Source: CAJFUR01 sp904420575 (GTDB lineage: Bacteria > Actinomycetota > Coriobacteriia > Coriobacteriales > Eggerthellaceae). Taken from it: a DNA stretch of 64,000 nucleotides. The notes under the pieces were generated by a model, which saw nothing but the letters and a program-made list of their open reading frames with translations, made no database searches and was not told the DNA's origin. This document shows, in pieces, positions 18,262 to 27,056 of the stretch (positions within the stretch are counted from its first letter, which is position 1; the number at the start of each line of letters is the position of its first letter). The DNA lies in assembly GCA_965119745.1 (NCBI GenBank), contig OZ221973.1, forward strand, positions 992,001 to 1,056,000, read 5' to 3'. The position numbers and the translations under genes are program-made.

Positions 18262-18267
18262 CTATAA
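18262..18267 (+). promoter_or_regulatory. consensus -10 box directly in front of the kinase start
   Basis: TATAAT ends nine bases before the ATG at 18276, so the transcript would begin at or within a base or two of the start codon (leaderless). No clear -35 hexamer is seen 17 bases upstream. Confidence 0.6.
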
Positions 18268-18275
18268 TGCTGGCA

Positions 18276-19370
18276 ATGGACCGCATCGTCGATGAAATCA
18301 TCCTGGGCACCTTTGGTGCGCTGCTTCTGCTGTTCGCTCCCATAACGGGGGAAACGGTGGTCGCCCTCCTGTGCGCCGTGGTCGTCGTCTGCTGCTTCGA
18401 TCTGTGCGCCCGTCCTGCGGCGCGCCTGGCCGTGGCGGCGTATATGGCCGCAGCCCTGGTGATGCCCAGCTTCCTGCTGTTCCTTCCCTTGGTGGCATAC
18501 GTCTTGCTGGACGAGGGCCACGCGATCGTGCGGTTTTCTTGGATCGTGCCGCTTGCGTTCTCGCTGCGCTTCGGCGACTGTTTCCTGACGGCGGCCGTGA
18601 CCCTGTTATGCGCAGCCGCCGCCGTCATGGCGTGGCGCACCTCTCGCATGGCTTGCGAACGGGCGCGCTATCGGCGGCTACGCGACGACCAACAGGAGGC
18701 GTCGCTCGCCTTGGCGCAGAAGAACCGCGACCTGCTGGCCGCGCAGGACTACGAAGTCCGGCTTGCCACGCTCACCGAGCGCGGGCGCATCGCGCGCGAG
18801 ATCCACGACAACGTGGGGCATCTGCTCACGCGCTCCATCATGCAGGTGGAGGCGTTGCAGGTGGTGCATGCCGACGACGAGCAGGTGCGGGACGAGCTGG
18901 AGGCTGTGGGCGAGACGCTGCACGAGGCCATGGGCACCGTGCGCGCAAGCGTGCACGACCTGCACGACGATGCGTTCGACCTGCGCGCCCAATTGCAGCG
19001 CGCCATCGCCGCCTGCGGGCTTCCCGACGTGAGGCTCACCTTCGACGCGCGCGATGTTCCCTTGCCGGTTGCCTATGGCCTGCTCTCCGTCGTGCGCGAG
19101 GCGTTGTCGAACGTGGCGAAGCACAGCGACGCGACGCGGGTGGACGTGTCGGTCATCGAGTATCCGGCGCTCTATCAGCTGGTCGTGCAAGACAACGGCA
19201 CGACGGCGGCGGGTTCCGGCGACGCTTCCGCCCCTTCGCGGGGCATCGGTCTGCATACCATGGAGGAGCGCATCGGTGCGCTTGGCGGCAGGTTGCGCGC
19301 AGAGCATCGCAAGGGATTCCGCGTGTTCGCTTCCATCCCGAAAAAACAGCAAGGGGAGGACGGGAAATGA
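18276..19370 (+). CDS. membrane sensor histidine kinase, NarX/DesK type
   Basis: 364 residues. The N-terminal half has about five hydrophobic helices (residues 5-125), then HisKA_3: LTERGRIAREIHDNVGHLLTRSIMQVEAL with the phosphoacceptor His in REIHDNVGH, and a HATPase_c domain (VREALSNVAKHSDATRV; QDNGTTAAG; GIGLHTMEERIGALGG). The ATG at 18276 is preferred because of the -10 box just before it. The stop overlaps the response regulator start (ATGA). It probably senses membrane or envelope changes and controls the divergent ABC exporter. Confidence 0.88.
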   Translation: MDRIVDEIILGTFGALLLLFAPITGETVVALLCAVVVVCCFDLCARPAARLAVAAYMAAALVMPSFLLFLPLVAYVLLDEGHAIVRFSWIVPLAFSLRFGDCFLTAAVTLLCAAAAVMAWRTSRMACERARYRRLRDDQQEASLALAQKNRDLLAAQDYEVRLATLTERGRIAREIHDNVGHLLTRSIMQVEALQVVHADDEQVRDELEAVGETLHEAMGTVRASVHDLHDDAFDLRAQLQRAIAACGLPDVRLTFDARDVPLPVAYGLLSVVREALSNVAKHSDATRVDVSVIEYPALYQLVVQDNGTTAAGSGDASAPSRGIGLHTMEERIGALGGRLRAEHRKGFRVFASIPKKQQGEDGK

Positions 19371-20173
19371 ACAAGATCAGAACGGTGGTGGTCGATGACG
19401 ACCCGTTCGTGCGCATGTCGCTTCAGACCATCTTGGATGCTCAGGACGACATCGAGATCTGCGCGCTCGGAGGAAGCGGCGAAGAGGCCGTCGATCTCTA
19501 CGAGCGCGAACGCCCGGACGTGCTGCTGATGGACATCCAGATGCCCGGCATGGGCGGCCTCGATGCCGCCGAGCTCATCCTCGGCACCCACGACGACGCC
19601 CGCATCGTGTTCTTGACCACCTTCTCCGACGACGAATACATCGTGAGGGCATTGCGCATCGGGGCGAAGGGGTACCTCGTCAAGCAGGAAGTGGCCACCA
19701 TCGCGCCGGCGTTGCGCGCCGTCGTGGCTGGCCAGAACGTGTTGGGTACCGAGGTACTCGACCGCATGGACGCCCTGATGAGGGAGGGGACGATGCCGTC
19801 TTCGGCTCCTGCAACGCCTTCGGCGGCCCCTTCCTTGCGCCTGTCTCCCGAAGCGAGCCGCGCTTTGCGTGCCGGCGGGGGTTTCCGCAGGGAGGAAAAG
19901 GAAGGCCTGCACGGGGAGGGCGACCGGAGAGCGGACTTGCAGGGGGACGCCATGACGGGCACACCTGCGTCCGGGCAGGCGTCTTCGCAGGAACTGACCG
20001 AGCGCGAACGCGCCATCGTGGAGCTGGTGGCCGAAGGGATGGACAACAAGGAGATAGCCGCCACCTTGTTCCTGAGCGAAGGGACCGTGCGCAACCACAT
20101 CAGCGCGATCCTGCAGAAACTGGGCCTGAAGAACCGAACCCAGCTGGCCATCGCGTACTATCGCGCACACTAG
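19367..20173 (+). CDS. NarL/FixJ family response regulator
   Basis: 268 residues: a receiver domain (about 1-120; DDDP acidic pair, phospho-Asp in LLMDIQMPG, Thr in FLTTFSDDE, Lys in GYLVKQEV) and a LuxR-type HTH at the C-terminus (LTERERAIVELVAEGMDNKEIAATLFLSEGTVRNHISAILQKLGLKNR). Between them is an unusually long, Pro/Ala/Arg-rich linker of about 75 residues. It is coupled to the kinase by a four-base overlap. Confidence 0.92.
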   Translation: MNKIRTVVVDDDPFVRMSLQTILDAQDDIEICALGGSGEEAVDLYERERPDVLLMDIQMPGMGGLDAAELILGTHDDARIVFLTTFSDDEYIVRALRIGAKGYLVKQEVATIAPALRAVVAGQNVLGTEVLDRMDALMREGTMPSSAPATPSAAPSLRLSPEASRALRAGGGFRREEKEGLHGEGDRRADLQGDAMTGTPASGQASSQELTERERAIVELVAEGMDNKEIAATLFLSEGTVRNHISAILQKLGLKNRTQLAIAYYRAH

Positions 20174-20202
20174 CCGCGCCGAGGTCAGGCGCGGGACGCC
20201 TT

Positions 20203-20547
20203 CTACCCGAGCAGGTCGCGATACGCTTTCGCGGCCTCTTCCTGCATCTTCTGGTCGATGGACATGTACGCGTCCAACAGCTTGTTGCCTTCGTCGGTCA
20301 GGTCGCTGCCGTGCGCGCCGTCGCGGTTGAGCAGCTGGATGCCCAGCGCCGCTTCGGTCTCTTTGATGATGCGCCACGCCTTGCTGTAGGCCATGCCCAT
20401 GCCTTTGGCGGCGGCGTTGAGCGAACCCGTCTCGCGAACGCCCAAGCACAGATCGGCGATGCCGCGCCCGAACACCGAGCCGCTGTCAGACTCAGGGTTC
20501 TTGATGGAAAGCCTGATGGCCGGTTCCAATTTCTTCAGTTGGCTCAT
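20203..20547 (-). CDS. ModE-like winged-helix DNA-binding protein without metal-binding domain
   Basis: 114 residues. The LysR/ModE-type HTH is visible: LCLGVRETGSLNAAAKGMGMAYSKAWRIIKETEAALGIQLLNRDG, then the wing and a short C-terminal helix. Full ModE proteins have an added molybdate-binding TOBE domain; here it is absent. Such short forms are common next to molybdoenzyme genes, but the ligand is not evident. The start at 20547 (MSQLKKLEPAIRL) is family-like. Confidence 0.82.
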   Translation of the reverse strand: MSQLKKLEPAIRLSIKNPESDSGSVFGRGIADLCLGVRETGSLNAAAKGMGMAYSKAWRIIKETEAALGIQLLNRDGAHGSDLTDEGNKLLDAYMSIDQKMQEEAAKAYRDLLG

Positions 20548-20715
20548 GTCGTCCCTTCGGTCGTCGCGTCCCACATGCGGGTTCGCCGTGATTCTCGATC
20601 CCTGACAGGTGTATTGTCGCACAGTTGTCCGGGTAGTTCAAAGACGTACGCCAGCGGTTACGCATGCAGCGGGTTGCAGGGCTCCGCTGCATGACAGGGC
20701 GCATCCCTTCGGTGG

Positions 20716-22263
20716 TTAGGCCTCTTCCAAAAAGCGCACCGCTGCCGACTCGATGTCCTGGGTGCCCGCGTCGATGCACTCTTCGAACCGTGCCGGCAGC
20801 TGGTCGAGCGCCGCCAGGCCGGCGGGGATGTTGTTCTTGCCGGTCTCTGCGGCAATGAGCCCGTTCAGCTGGCAGCCGGTCAGGGCGGCCACTTCGGCAG
20901 GCAGGGGCTCGCCGGGGGCGATGCCGTGCAGCGCGCGGTACACGTTGTCGCCGAACTTCGCCCAATGGGCGGTGCTGGCGACCAGCACGGGGTTTTCGCC
21001 GCGCAGGTTCTGGGCCGTCTGGTACGCCACGGCCGTATGCGGGTCCATCAGGTAGTCGTGCTTTTCCAACACGGCCTTGATGGTGGCCAGGCAGGTGGCG
21101 TTGTCGATGGAGTCGGCCGCGAAGGAGGCGCGCACGGCGGCGAACGTCTCGGGGTCCACGCGGAACGTGCCTTTTGCACGCAGGTCGTCCATCCAGCAGC
21201 GGATGGCCTGCGCGTCGCGTCCCGTGAGCTCGAACAGCTGCCGCTCCAGGTTCGACGACACCAGTATGTCCATGGACGGGCTGGGCGTGAGCACGAAGGG
21301 GCGGTCGGCTATGTCGTAGGTGCCGGTGTTGATGAAGTCGGTGAGCACGCGGTTCTCGTTGCTGGCACACAGGAGCATGTCGATGGGAGTGCCCATGCGC
21401 CGCGCGTACCAGGCGGCCAGGATGTTGCCGAAGTTCCCGGTGGGAACGCACACGTCGATGGGCGCGCCTGCGTCCACCTTCCCCGCGCGCACCAGTTCCG
21501 CGTAGGCGGACACGTAGTACACGATCTGCGGCATGAGGCGTCCCCAGTTGATGGAGTTGGCGCTGGACAGCGCCACGCCCTGGGCGGCAAGCAGGCGTTC
21601 GGCGAACGCGGCGTCGGAAAACACGTTCTTGACGCCGGTCTGGCAATCGTCGAAGTTGCCGCGCACGGCCCACACCTGCACGTTTCTGCCCGTCTGCGTC
21701 ACCATCTGCTTGCGCTGGATGTCGCTCACGCCGCCGTCGGGGAACAGCACGCCGATGCGCACCCCTTCGGCGTCCTTGAATCCTTCCAGTGCGGCCTTGC
21801 CCGTGTCGCCCGAAGTGGCCACCAGGATGAGGAACTCGTGATCAAGCTTGCCGCGCTCGCGCAATGCCTGCGCGCTCGCGGAAAAGAACCGTGGCAGGCA
21901 TTGCAGGGCCATGTCCTTGAACGCGCTGGTGGGGCCGTGCCACAGCTCCAGCACGTGGGTCTGCGCGTCGAGCGACGTGAGGGGGCAGATGCGCTCGTCG
22001 TCGAAGTTCTTCCCATAGGCTTGCGCCATGAGGGCGTCCACGACCTCGTCCGGCAGGTCGATGTCGAACGCCCGGTATATGCGGGCGGCGCGCTGCGCAT
22101 AGGGAAGGTCGGCCAGCGCCAGGATGTCTTCCAGGGAGAGCGAGGGAATGCGCTCGGGCACGTACAGCCCGCCTCCCTGCGCCAGCCCGTCGACGACGGC
22201 TTCCGTGAAGGCGACCGGACGGTCTGCGCACCCGCGCGTGTCGATGTAGAGGTTCTGAGCCAT
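20716..22263 (-). CDS. thrC: threonine synthase
   Basis: 515 residues, the longer (ThrC2-like) type. The N-terminus MAQNLYIDTRGCADRPVAFTEAVVDGLAQGGGLYVPERIP is typical, and the PLP lysine is in HGPTSAFKDMALQ near residue 115. The phosphate-binding segment (ATSGDTGKAA) and VCVPTGNFGNILAAWYARRMG are conserved. It converts O-phospho-L-homoserine to threonine. The start at 22263 was chosen over an in-frame ATG at 22368. A ThrH-type gene is divergent from it, fitting shared threonine metabolism. Confidence 0.95.
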   Translation of the reverse strand: MAQNLYIDTRGCADRPVAFTEAVVDGLAQGGGLYVPERIPSLSLEDILALADLPYAQRAARIYRAFDIDLPDEVVDALMAQAYGKNFDDERICPLTSLDAQTHVLELWHGPTSAFKDMALQCLPRFFSASAQALRERGKLDHEFLILVATSGDTGKAALEGFKDAEGVRIGVLFPDGGVSDIQRKQMVTQTGRNVQVWAVRGNFDDCQTGVKNVFSDAAFAERLLAAQGVALSSANSINWGRLMPQIVYYVSAYAELVRAGKVDAGAPIDVCVPTGNFGNILAAWYARRMGTPIDMLLCASNENRVLTDFINTGTYDIADRPFVLTPSPSMDILVSSNLERQLFELTGRDAQAIRCWMDDLRAKGTFRVDPETFAAVRASFAADSIDNATCLATIKAVLEKHDYLMDPHTAVAYQTAQNLRGENPVLVASTAHWAKFGDNVYRALHGIAPGEPLPAEVAALTGCQLNGLIAAETGKNNIPAGLAALDQLPARFEECIDAGTQDIESAAVRFLEEA

Positions 22264-22539
22264 GTCCTGCACTTTCTGCCGAATTCCATCCGAGTGATTT
22301 CCGATTCCAGTATCAAGGTATCGGAGCACAAAATCAATCTGGAAGACCATTTCTTCGGATTTCCGCAAACCTGCGCTAGTCGTGCGCCCGCAAGAGGACC
22401 CCTACTCCCGGCGTTCGCCGTGCGCCGGCTCCCCCACCACCCGCTGCCTATTCGTGCGCCGGCCTTCGCGTCGCGCCACCTTCCACTGCCGCCCGAAACC
22501 GGGTCGCGCCCTTTCTGGCCGAAAGGGAGGAATATCAGG

Positions 22540-22545
22540 TAGAAT
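22540..22545 (+). promoter_or_regulatory. possible -10 box for thrH
   Basis: TAGAAT lies about 190 bases before the thrH GTG. The intervening leader is rich in GCCGC/GCGGC inverted segments. No convincing -35 was found, so this is weak. Confidence 0.3.
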
Positions 22546-22735
22546 GCTCGTGAAAGTCAGGACGCGAAGGGCGGTTGCCTTCGGGTTGACAGCCATTGCG
22601 GGCTTTCGGGCTGGCGGCTGCCGCGGACGAAAGCAAGGGCGGCACTGCCGCGGGCGAAAGCGGAACGCAAGGGGGCAGCCGCAAAGCGGCGGACTGCCGA
22701 ACACGAGCGGCGTTTGGACGAAAGGATGGGGAACC

Positions 22736-23335
22736 GTGAACCTGGTCTGTCTGGATTTGGAAGGTGTGCTCGTTCCGGAAATTTGGGTCGCGTTCGCGGA
22801 GGCCACCGGCGTCCCCGAACTCAAGCGCACCACGCGCGACGAGCCCGACTACGACAAGCTCATGGCTTTCCGCTTGGGACTATTGAAGGAGCGCGGCCTG
22901 GGTCTGGCGGAGATCCAGGCCACCATCGCCGGCATCGATCCGCTTCCGGGGGCGAAGGGGTTCCTGGACGAACTGCGCTCCCTGGCCCAGGTCGTCATCA
23001 TCAGCGACACGTTCGACCAGTTCGCGCAGCCTCTCATGGAGAAGCTGGGGTGGCCGACCATTTTCTGCAACACGTTGACGGTGGCGCCGGACGGCCAGAT
23101 CACCGGTTTCGAGATGCGCTGCCCCCAGTCCAAACTTACGACCGTGCGCGCGTTGCAGTCATGCGGATTCGACACCCTTGCCGCAGGCGACAGCTTCAAC
23201 GACCTGGCCATGATCGAGGCAAGCAAGGCGGGTTTCCTGTTCAGAAGCACCGACGCCATCAAAGCCGACCATCCCGAATTCCCCGCATTCGAAGACTATG
23301 CCGACCTGCTGGAGGCCTTTAAGCAGAACCTCTGA
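22736..23335 (+). CDS. thrH: ThrH-type bifunctional phosphoserine phosphatase/homoserine phosphotransferase (HAD family)
   Basis: 199 residues starting at GTG (VNLVCLDLEGVLVPEIW). The HAD motif I Asp pair is in DLEGVLVP, motif II is VVIISDTFDQF, and motif III/IV is in TLAAGDSFNDLAMIEAS. The PEIWVAFAEATGVPELKRTTRDEPDYDKLM cap segment is characteristic of ThrH. In Pseudomonas ThrH removes phosphate from phosphoserine and can pass it to homoserine. That would supply the substrate of the threonine synthase encoded next door. An in-frame extension back to 22544 exists but is low complexity and not family-like. Confidence 0.88.
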   Translation: MNLVCLDLEGVLVPEIWVAFAEATGVPELKRTTRDEPDYDKLMAFRLGLLKERGLGLAEIQATIAGIDPLPGAKGFLDELRSLAQVVIISDTFDQFAQPLMEKLGWPTIFCNTLTVAPDGQITGFEMRCPQSKLTTVRALQSCGFDTLAAGDSFNDLAMIEASKAGFLFRSTDAIKADHPEFPAFEDYADLLEAFKQNL

Positions 23336-23425
23336 CGGAGGACCCTGCGCGGGCCGTCGGGCGTGGCGAGCGATCCTGCGCCCTTCCGCTGGAGGCGGTC
23401 GCTTTTCAAGCAGAACCTCTGACGG
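23318..23425. repeat. duplicated 3' end of thrH
   Basis: AAGCAGAACCTCTGACGG, which carries the last codons and stop of thrH, occurs at about 23322 and again at about 23408, followed in both copies by a related CGCGCRGGCC stretch. This looks like a small tandem duplication after the gene. Confidence 0.6.
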
Positions 23426-23617
23426 CAGGTCCGCGCAGGCCACCGCGCAGAAGCCCTGACGAACGCATCATGCTCCTACGTTGGGAGCCTGTGGCGTTTC
23501 GAACTGCACCATCGGCCGCACGCTGCCTTCGGCCTTGCAACGTGCTTGAATCCGTCCGGTACGAAAAAAGTTAACTTAGGCTTCCATTTTTGCCGAGATT
23601 GCTTTATCATGCTCATT

Positions 23618-23633
23618 GTTACATCAAGCTAAC
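23618..23633. promoter_or_regulatory. metal-repressor operator candidate upstream of feoA
   Basis: GTTA-CATCAAGC-TAAC has the same half-sites and 8-base spacing as sites at 24438 and 32239. A further partial site (AGTTAACTTAGGC; its complement GCCTAAGTTAAC matches the core at 32239) lies at 23569-23581. Both precede the feo genes. DtxR/IdeR-type control is inferred. Confidence 0.55.
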
Positions 23634-23700
23634 TCCTGTGGGACGCTGCGGGAGCAGGCAAGGCTCGAAGCGAGCCGGAGCAGGCAGGCGACGGAAGAAG

Positions 23701-24000
23701 ATGGGAGCCGACATGCACAGCGTGATGACAGCGGGCTTGAGCGCGCAGGGGGCGCAGGGAGTCTCAACGGCGTCTCAGCGGCACCAGATGCCGCTGTCGT
23801 TTCTGAAGAGCGGCGAGACGGCCACGATAGCCAAGGTGCGCGGCAAGGGCGAGGTGCACCATCACCTGGAGAACCTCGGGTTCGTGGAAGGCGCGCGCGT
23901 GGAAGTGCTCTCAGAGCAGTGTGGCAATCTCATCGTCCAGATCAAGGGCACGCAGGTCGCGCTCAACCAGCAAGTCGCTTCGCGTATCGTCACCTGCTAG
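23701..24000 (+). CDS. feoA: FeoA-domain protein
   Basis: 99 residues, with a FeoA SH3-like fold from about residue 25: PLSFLKSGETATIAKVRGKGEVHHHLENLGFVEGARVEVLSEQCGNLIVQIKGTQVALNQQVASRIV. FeoA binds and supports the FeoB iron channel on its cytoplasmic side. Two starts fit: 23701 (MGADMHS, after GGAAGAAG) and 23713 (after GGGAG). It is followed by a second FeoA gene and feoB. Confidence 0.88.
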   Translation: MGADMHSVMTAGLSAQGAQGVSTASQRHQMPLSFLKSGETATIAKVRGKGEVHHHLENLGFVEGARVEVLSEQCGNLIVQIKGTQVALNQQVASRIVTC

Positions 24001-24110
24001 CTTCTCGTGACAGCTTGCCGGCAGGGATGCACGCCCGGCGGGGCCGTGCCATGCCGTCAGGGGGGCTGGCTCGAGCGACGGTGAAAAGGCACTACAGGGA
24101 AGGATCGAGA

Positions 24111-24350
24111 ATGACAGAGGCAGATCGAGGCAAGACGCTGCGGGATGTGGCCATTGGCGAGACGGCCACGGTGCGCCGTTTGACCGGCGCGGGAGCCATC
24201 AAGCGGCACATCATGGACATGGGCATCACGAAGGGCACCGACGTGTACGTGCGCAAGGTGGCTCCACTGGGCGACCCCATCGAGGTCACGGTGCGTGGCT
24301 ACGAGCTTTCGCTGCGGAAGAACGAGGCCGAAACCATTCTGGTAGGGTAG
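24111..24350 (+). CDS. feoA: second FeoA-domain protein
   Basis: 79 residues, MTEADRGKTLRDVAIGETATVRRLTGAGAIKRHIMDMGITKGTDVYVRKVAPLGDPIEVTVRGYELSLRKNEAETILV, a complete single FeoA domain. Tandem FeoA genes before feoB are known in Firmicutes and Actinobacteria. It follows the first copy by 110 bases and has AGGGAAGGA upstream of its ATG. Confidence 0.92.
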   Translation: MTEADRGKTLRDVAIGETATVRRLTGAGAIKRHIMDMGITKGTDVYVRKVAPLGDPIEVTVRGYELSLRKNEAETILVG

Positions 24351-24377
24351 GGATGCGGCGTCAAAGCCGCCGCATCC
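24351..24377 (+). terminator. hairpin after the second feoA
   Basis: GGATGCGGCG and CGCCGCATCC form a ten-base stem with a seven-base loop directly after the feoA stop. There is no T-run, so it may be an attenuating or RNA-stabilising hairpin rather than a full terminator. Confidence 0.45.
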
Positions 24378-24437
24378 GCCGGACACTGCCAAGGAAGGCC
24401 AAACAAGCGCGGAGAAGCGCGTTTTTATTGGTATATA

Positions 24438-24453
24438 GTTAGTCACAGTTAAC
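24438..24453. promoter_or_regulatory. metal-repressor operator candidate upstream of feoB
   Basis: GTTA-GTCACAGT-TAAC lies 17 bases before the feoB ATG and overlaps the edge of a TATATA (24432-24437) that could be a -10 box. The half-sites and spacing equal those at 23618 and 32239. Confidence 0.55.
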
Positions 24454-24469
24454 TTTAGAAAGGGTGGAC

Positions 24470-26827
24470 ATGGGAACTCGCATAGCGCTTGCCGGCAATC
24501 CCAACTGCGGCAAGACGACGATGTTCAACGACCTGACCGGTGCCAGCCAATATGTGGGCAACTGGCCAGGCGTGACCGTCGAGAAGAAAGAGGGCAAGTA
24601 CACGCGTGACAAGGACGTGACCATCACCGACCTCCCGGGCATCTATTCGCTTTCCCCGTATTCTCCGGAAGAGATCGTGGCGCGCGACTACCTGCTGTCC
24701 GACGAGCCGAACGTGGTCGTCAACCTGGTGGACGCCACCAACCTCGAGCGCAACCTTTACCTGACCACGCAGATTCTCGACCTGGGGATTCCGGTGGTCG
24801 TGGCGCTCAACATGATGGATCTGGTTGAGAAGAACGGTGACAAGATAGACACGGCCAAGCTGTCCCGAAAGCTGGGATGCCCGGTCGTCGAGACGTCTGC
24901 ACTCAAAGGCCGCGGCATGGACGAGCTTGTTGATGCGGCCGTCAAGGCCGCCAAGAAGGGCGTGCCCGCCGCTCCCGAAATTCGCTTCGCCGACGACGTG
25001 GAAACCCCTATCGCCAAGGTGATCGACGTGGTAGGATCGCGCGTTCCGGCCAACCGGGTGCGCTGGTTCGCCATCAAGCTGCTCGAAGGGGAGGACCGCA
25101 CCGTTTCGCAGCTCAAGCTTTCCTCGTCCGACCTGAGCGCCATCGCCGCCATCCGCGATGCGATGGAGAGCGACTTCGACGACGATGCCGAGAGCATCGT
25201 CACCGGCGCGCGCTACGACGCCATCGGCGACGTGGTGGCCGAAACGGTGAAGAAGTCGGCACACGGCATGACCACCACGCAGAAGATCGACCGCGTGGTC
25301 ACCAACCGCGTGCTCGGCATACCCATCTTCATCGCGATCATGTTCTTGGTATACTATCTGGCCGTGTCCTTGGGTGGCGGCGTGGTGACCGACTGGGCCA
25401 ACGACGGCATTTCCGGCGACGGCTGGCTCTACACCGGCGGTGCGGCCTACGACGAGGCCGTAGGCGCATGGGAAGAACAGGTGGCTGCCGCCGAAGAGGC
25501 TGGCGCAAGCGAGGAAGAGCTTGCGGTCCTGGCCGAAGAGGAACCCGACCCGGCAAGCGGCGAATACGGCCTGTGGATTCCGGGCCTCACGCCCGTCGTG
25601 TCCGACGCGCTTGAGGCGGTGGGCTGCGCTCCGTGGCTGCAAAGCCTCGTGGTTGACGGCATCGTCGCCGGCGTGGGTGCGGTCATCGGGTTCATTCCCC
25701 AGCTCATCATCTTGTTCCTGCTGCTTTCGTTCCTGGAGGCGTGCGGGTACCTGGCGCGCGTCGCGTTCGTGATGGACCGCATCTTCCGCCGCTTCGGGCT
25801 TTCGGGCAAGAGCTTCATTCCCATGCTCATCGCGAGCGGCTGCGGCGTGCCGGCGGTCATGGCCACCAAGACCATCGAGAACGAGAAGGATCGCCGCATG
25901 ACCGTCATGACCACCACGATGATCCCCTGTGGTGCGAAGATGCCCATCATCGCGCTGGTGTTCGGCGCGCTCGTGGGCATGGACTCCGGCTCTACGTGGT
26001 GGGTCGCACCCCTGTTCTACTTCTTGGGCCTTGCTGCCATCATCGTCAGCTGCATCATGCTGAAGAAGTTCCGCGCCTTTGCGGGGGAGGTCGCCCCGTT
26101 CATCATGGAGCTTCCGGCCTACCACCTGCCCACGGTCAAGGCGGTGCTCTTGGCCACGTGGGAGCGCGTGCGCAGCTACATCGTCAAAGCCGGTACCATC
26201 ATCTTCCTTTCCACCATCGTCATTTGGCTCCTCATGAACTTCGGTTTCTACGAAGGTTCGTTCGGTCTGCTCGACGCCGAGATGGACGGATATCTGGACT
26301 ACAGCCTCATGGCTGCCTTGGGCAACCTCTTGGCGTGGGTGTTCGCTCCGCTTGGCTTCGGAAATTGGGAGTCCGCCGTCACGTCCATCACGGGGCTCGT
26401 CGCCAAGGAGAATGTGGTTGCCACGGTGGGCATTCTGACCAGCTTGGGCGAAGCGGGAGAGACCGATCCCGCCCTGTGGCAAGGCTTCGCCACCATGCTG
26501 GGAGGCGGCACGGCGGCCATTGCGGCGTTCGCGGCATTCAACCTGCTCTGCGCCCCGTGCTTCGCGGCCATGGGCACCATCCGCCGTCAGATGATGAGCG
26601 CCAAGTGGACGTGGGCCACCATCGGCTATCTGTGCGGGTTCGCGTGGTGCGTGGGCCTGATGATCTACCAGCTGGGCGGATTGGCCATGGGCGAAGTGGC
26701 GTTCAACGCGTGGACGGTGGTCGCCCTCGTCGTTGCCGCCGGCCTGCTGTTCCTGCTGTTCCGTCCCATGCCCAAGCATGACGGAAAGAAGGCCGTGTCG
26801 GTCGAGGCCGAAGCCGAGGCCGCCTAG
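24470..26827 (+). CDS. feoB: ferrous iron transport protein B
   Basis: 785 residues. The N-terminal G domain has G1 GNPNCGKTT, G3 DLPGIYS and G4 NMMD; a guanine-dissociation-inhibitor-like helical part follows. The membrane part has two Gate domains (GFIPQLIILFLLLSFLEACGYLARVAFVMDR and the FIPMLIASGCGVPAVMATKTIENEKDRRMT region) and a FeoB C domain between. An acidic, Glu/Ala-rich insertion lies in an early loop (about residues 325-360). The start ATG at 24470 follows GAAAGGGTGG; a GTG six bases earlier is less likely. It takes up Fe(II) from the gut lumen. Confidence 0.97.
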   Translation: MGTRIALAGNPNCGKTTMFNDLTGASQYVGNWPGVTVEKKEGKYTRDKDVTITDLPGIYSLSPYSPEEIVARDYLLSDEPNVVVNLVDATNLERNLYLTTQILDLGIPVVVALNMMDLVEKNGDKIDTAKLSRKLGCPVVETSALKGRGMDELVDAAVKAAKKGVPAAPEIRFADDVETPIAKVIDVVGSRVPANRVRWFAIKLLEGEDRTVSQLKLSSSDLSAIAAIRDAMESDFDDDAESIVTGARYDAIGDVVAETVKKSAHGMTTTQKIDRVVTNRVLGIPIFIAIMFLVYYLAVSLGGGVVTDWANDGISGDGWLYTGGAAYDEAVGAWEEQVAAAEEAGASEEELAVLAEEEPDPASGEYGLWIPGLTPVVSDALEAVGCAPWLQSLVVDGIVAGVGAVIGFIPQLIILFLLLSFLEACGYLARVAFVMDRIFRRFGLSGKSFIPMLIASGCGVPAVMATKTIENEKDRRMTVMTTTMIPCGAKMPIIALVFGALVGMDSGSTWWVAPLFYFLGLAAIIVSCIMLKKFRAFAGEVAPFIMELPAYHLPTVKAVLLATWERVRSYIVKAGTIIFLSTIVIWLLMNFGFYEGSFGLLDAEMDGYLDYSLMAALGNLLAWVFAPLGFGNWESAVTSITGLVAKENVVATVGILTSLGEAGETDPALWQGFATMLGGGTAAIAAFAAFNLLCAPCFAAMGTIRRQMMSAKWTWATIGYLCGFAWCVGLMIYQLGGLAMGEVAFNAWTVVALVVAAGLLFLLFRPMPKHDGKKAVSVEAEAEAA

Positions 26828-27056
26828 GGCCGGCTTGGCGCTCGCTTTCCCCTGGGTCCGCATGGGGAGCTTGCGGGTTTGGCGTTGGGGCGGCGGTCGG
26901 CTTGACGGCCGTCGCCCTTGCCTGGAAGGGCGCTGAAGGCGGTGCCGGCTTGTGCCGTTCGCCGTCGGACGGAATGGTTGGTTCTCGCCCTGGCCCGAAG
27001 GGCATTGCGGGTGACCGTTCCTGTCTGTCAGGTGGGTTCAACGAAAGAGGTGCTTC

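Noticed and set aside
22544..22735. N-terminal extension of ThrH from an ATG at 22544
   Set aside because: The added residues are Arg/Gly-rich and unlike ThrH; the GTG at 22736 has a GGATGGGG site and the family N-terminus.
24455..26863. An 802-codon open frame antisense to feoB
   Set aside because: Exact shadow of feoB in a GC-rich genome; His/Arg/Gly-rich with no domain.
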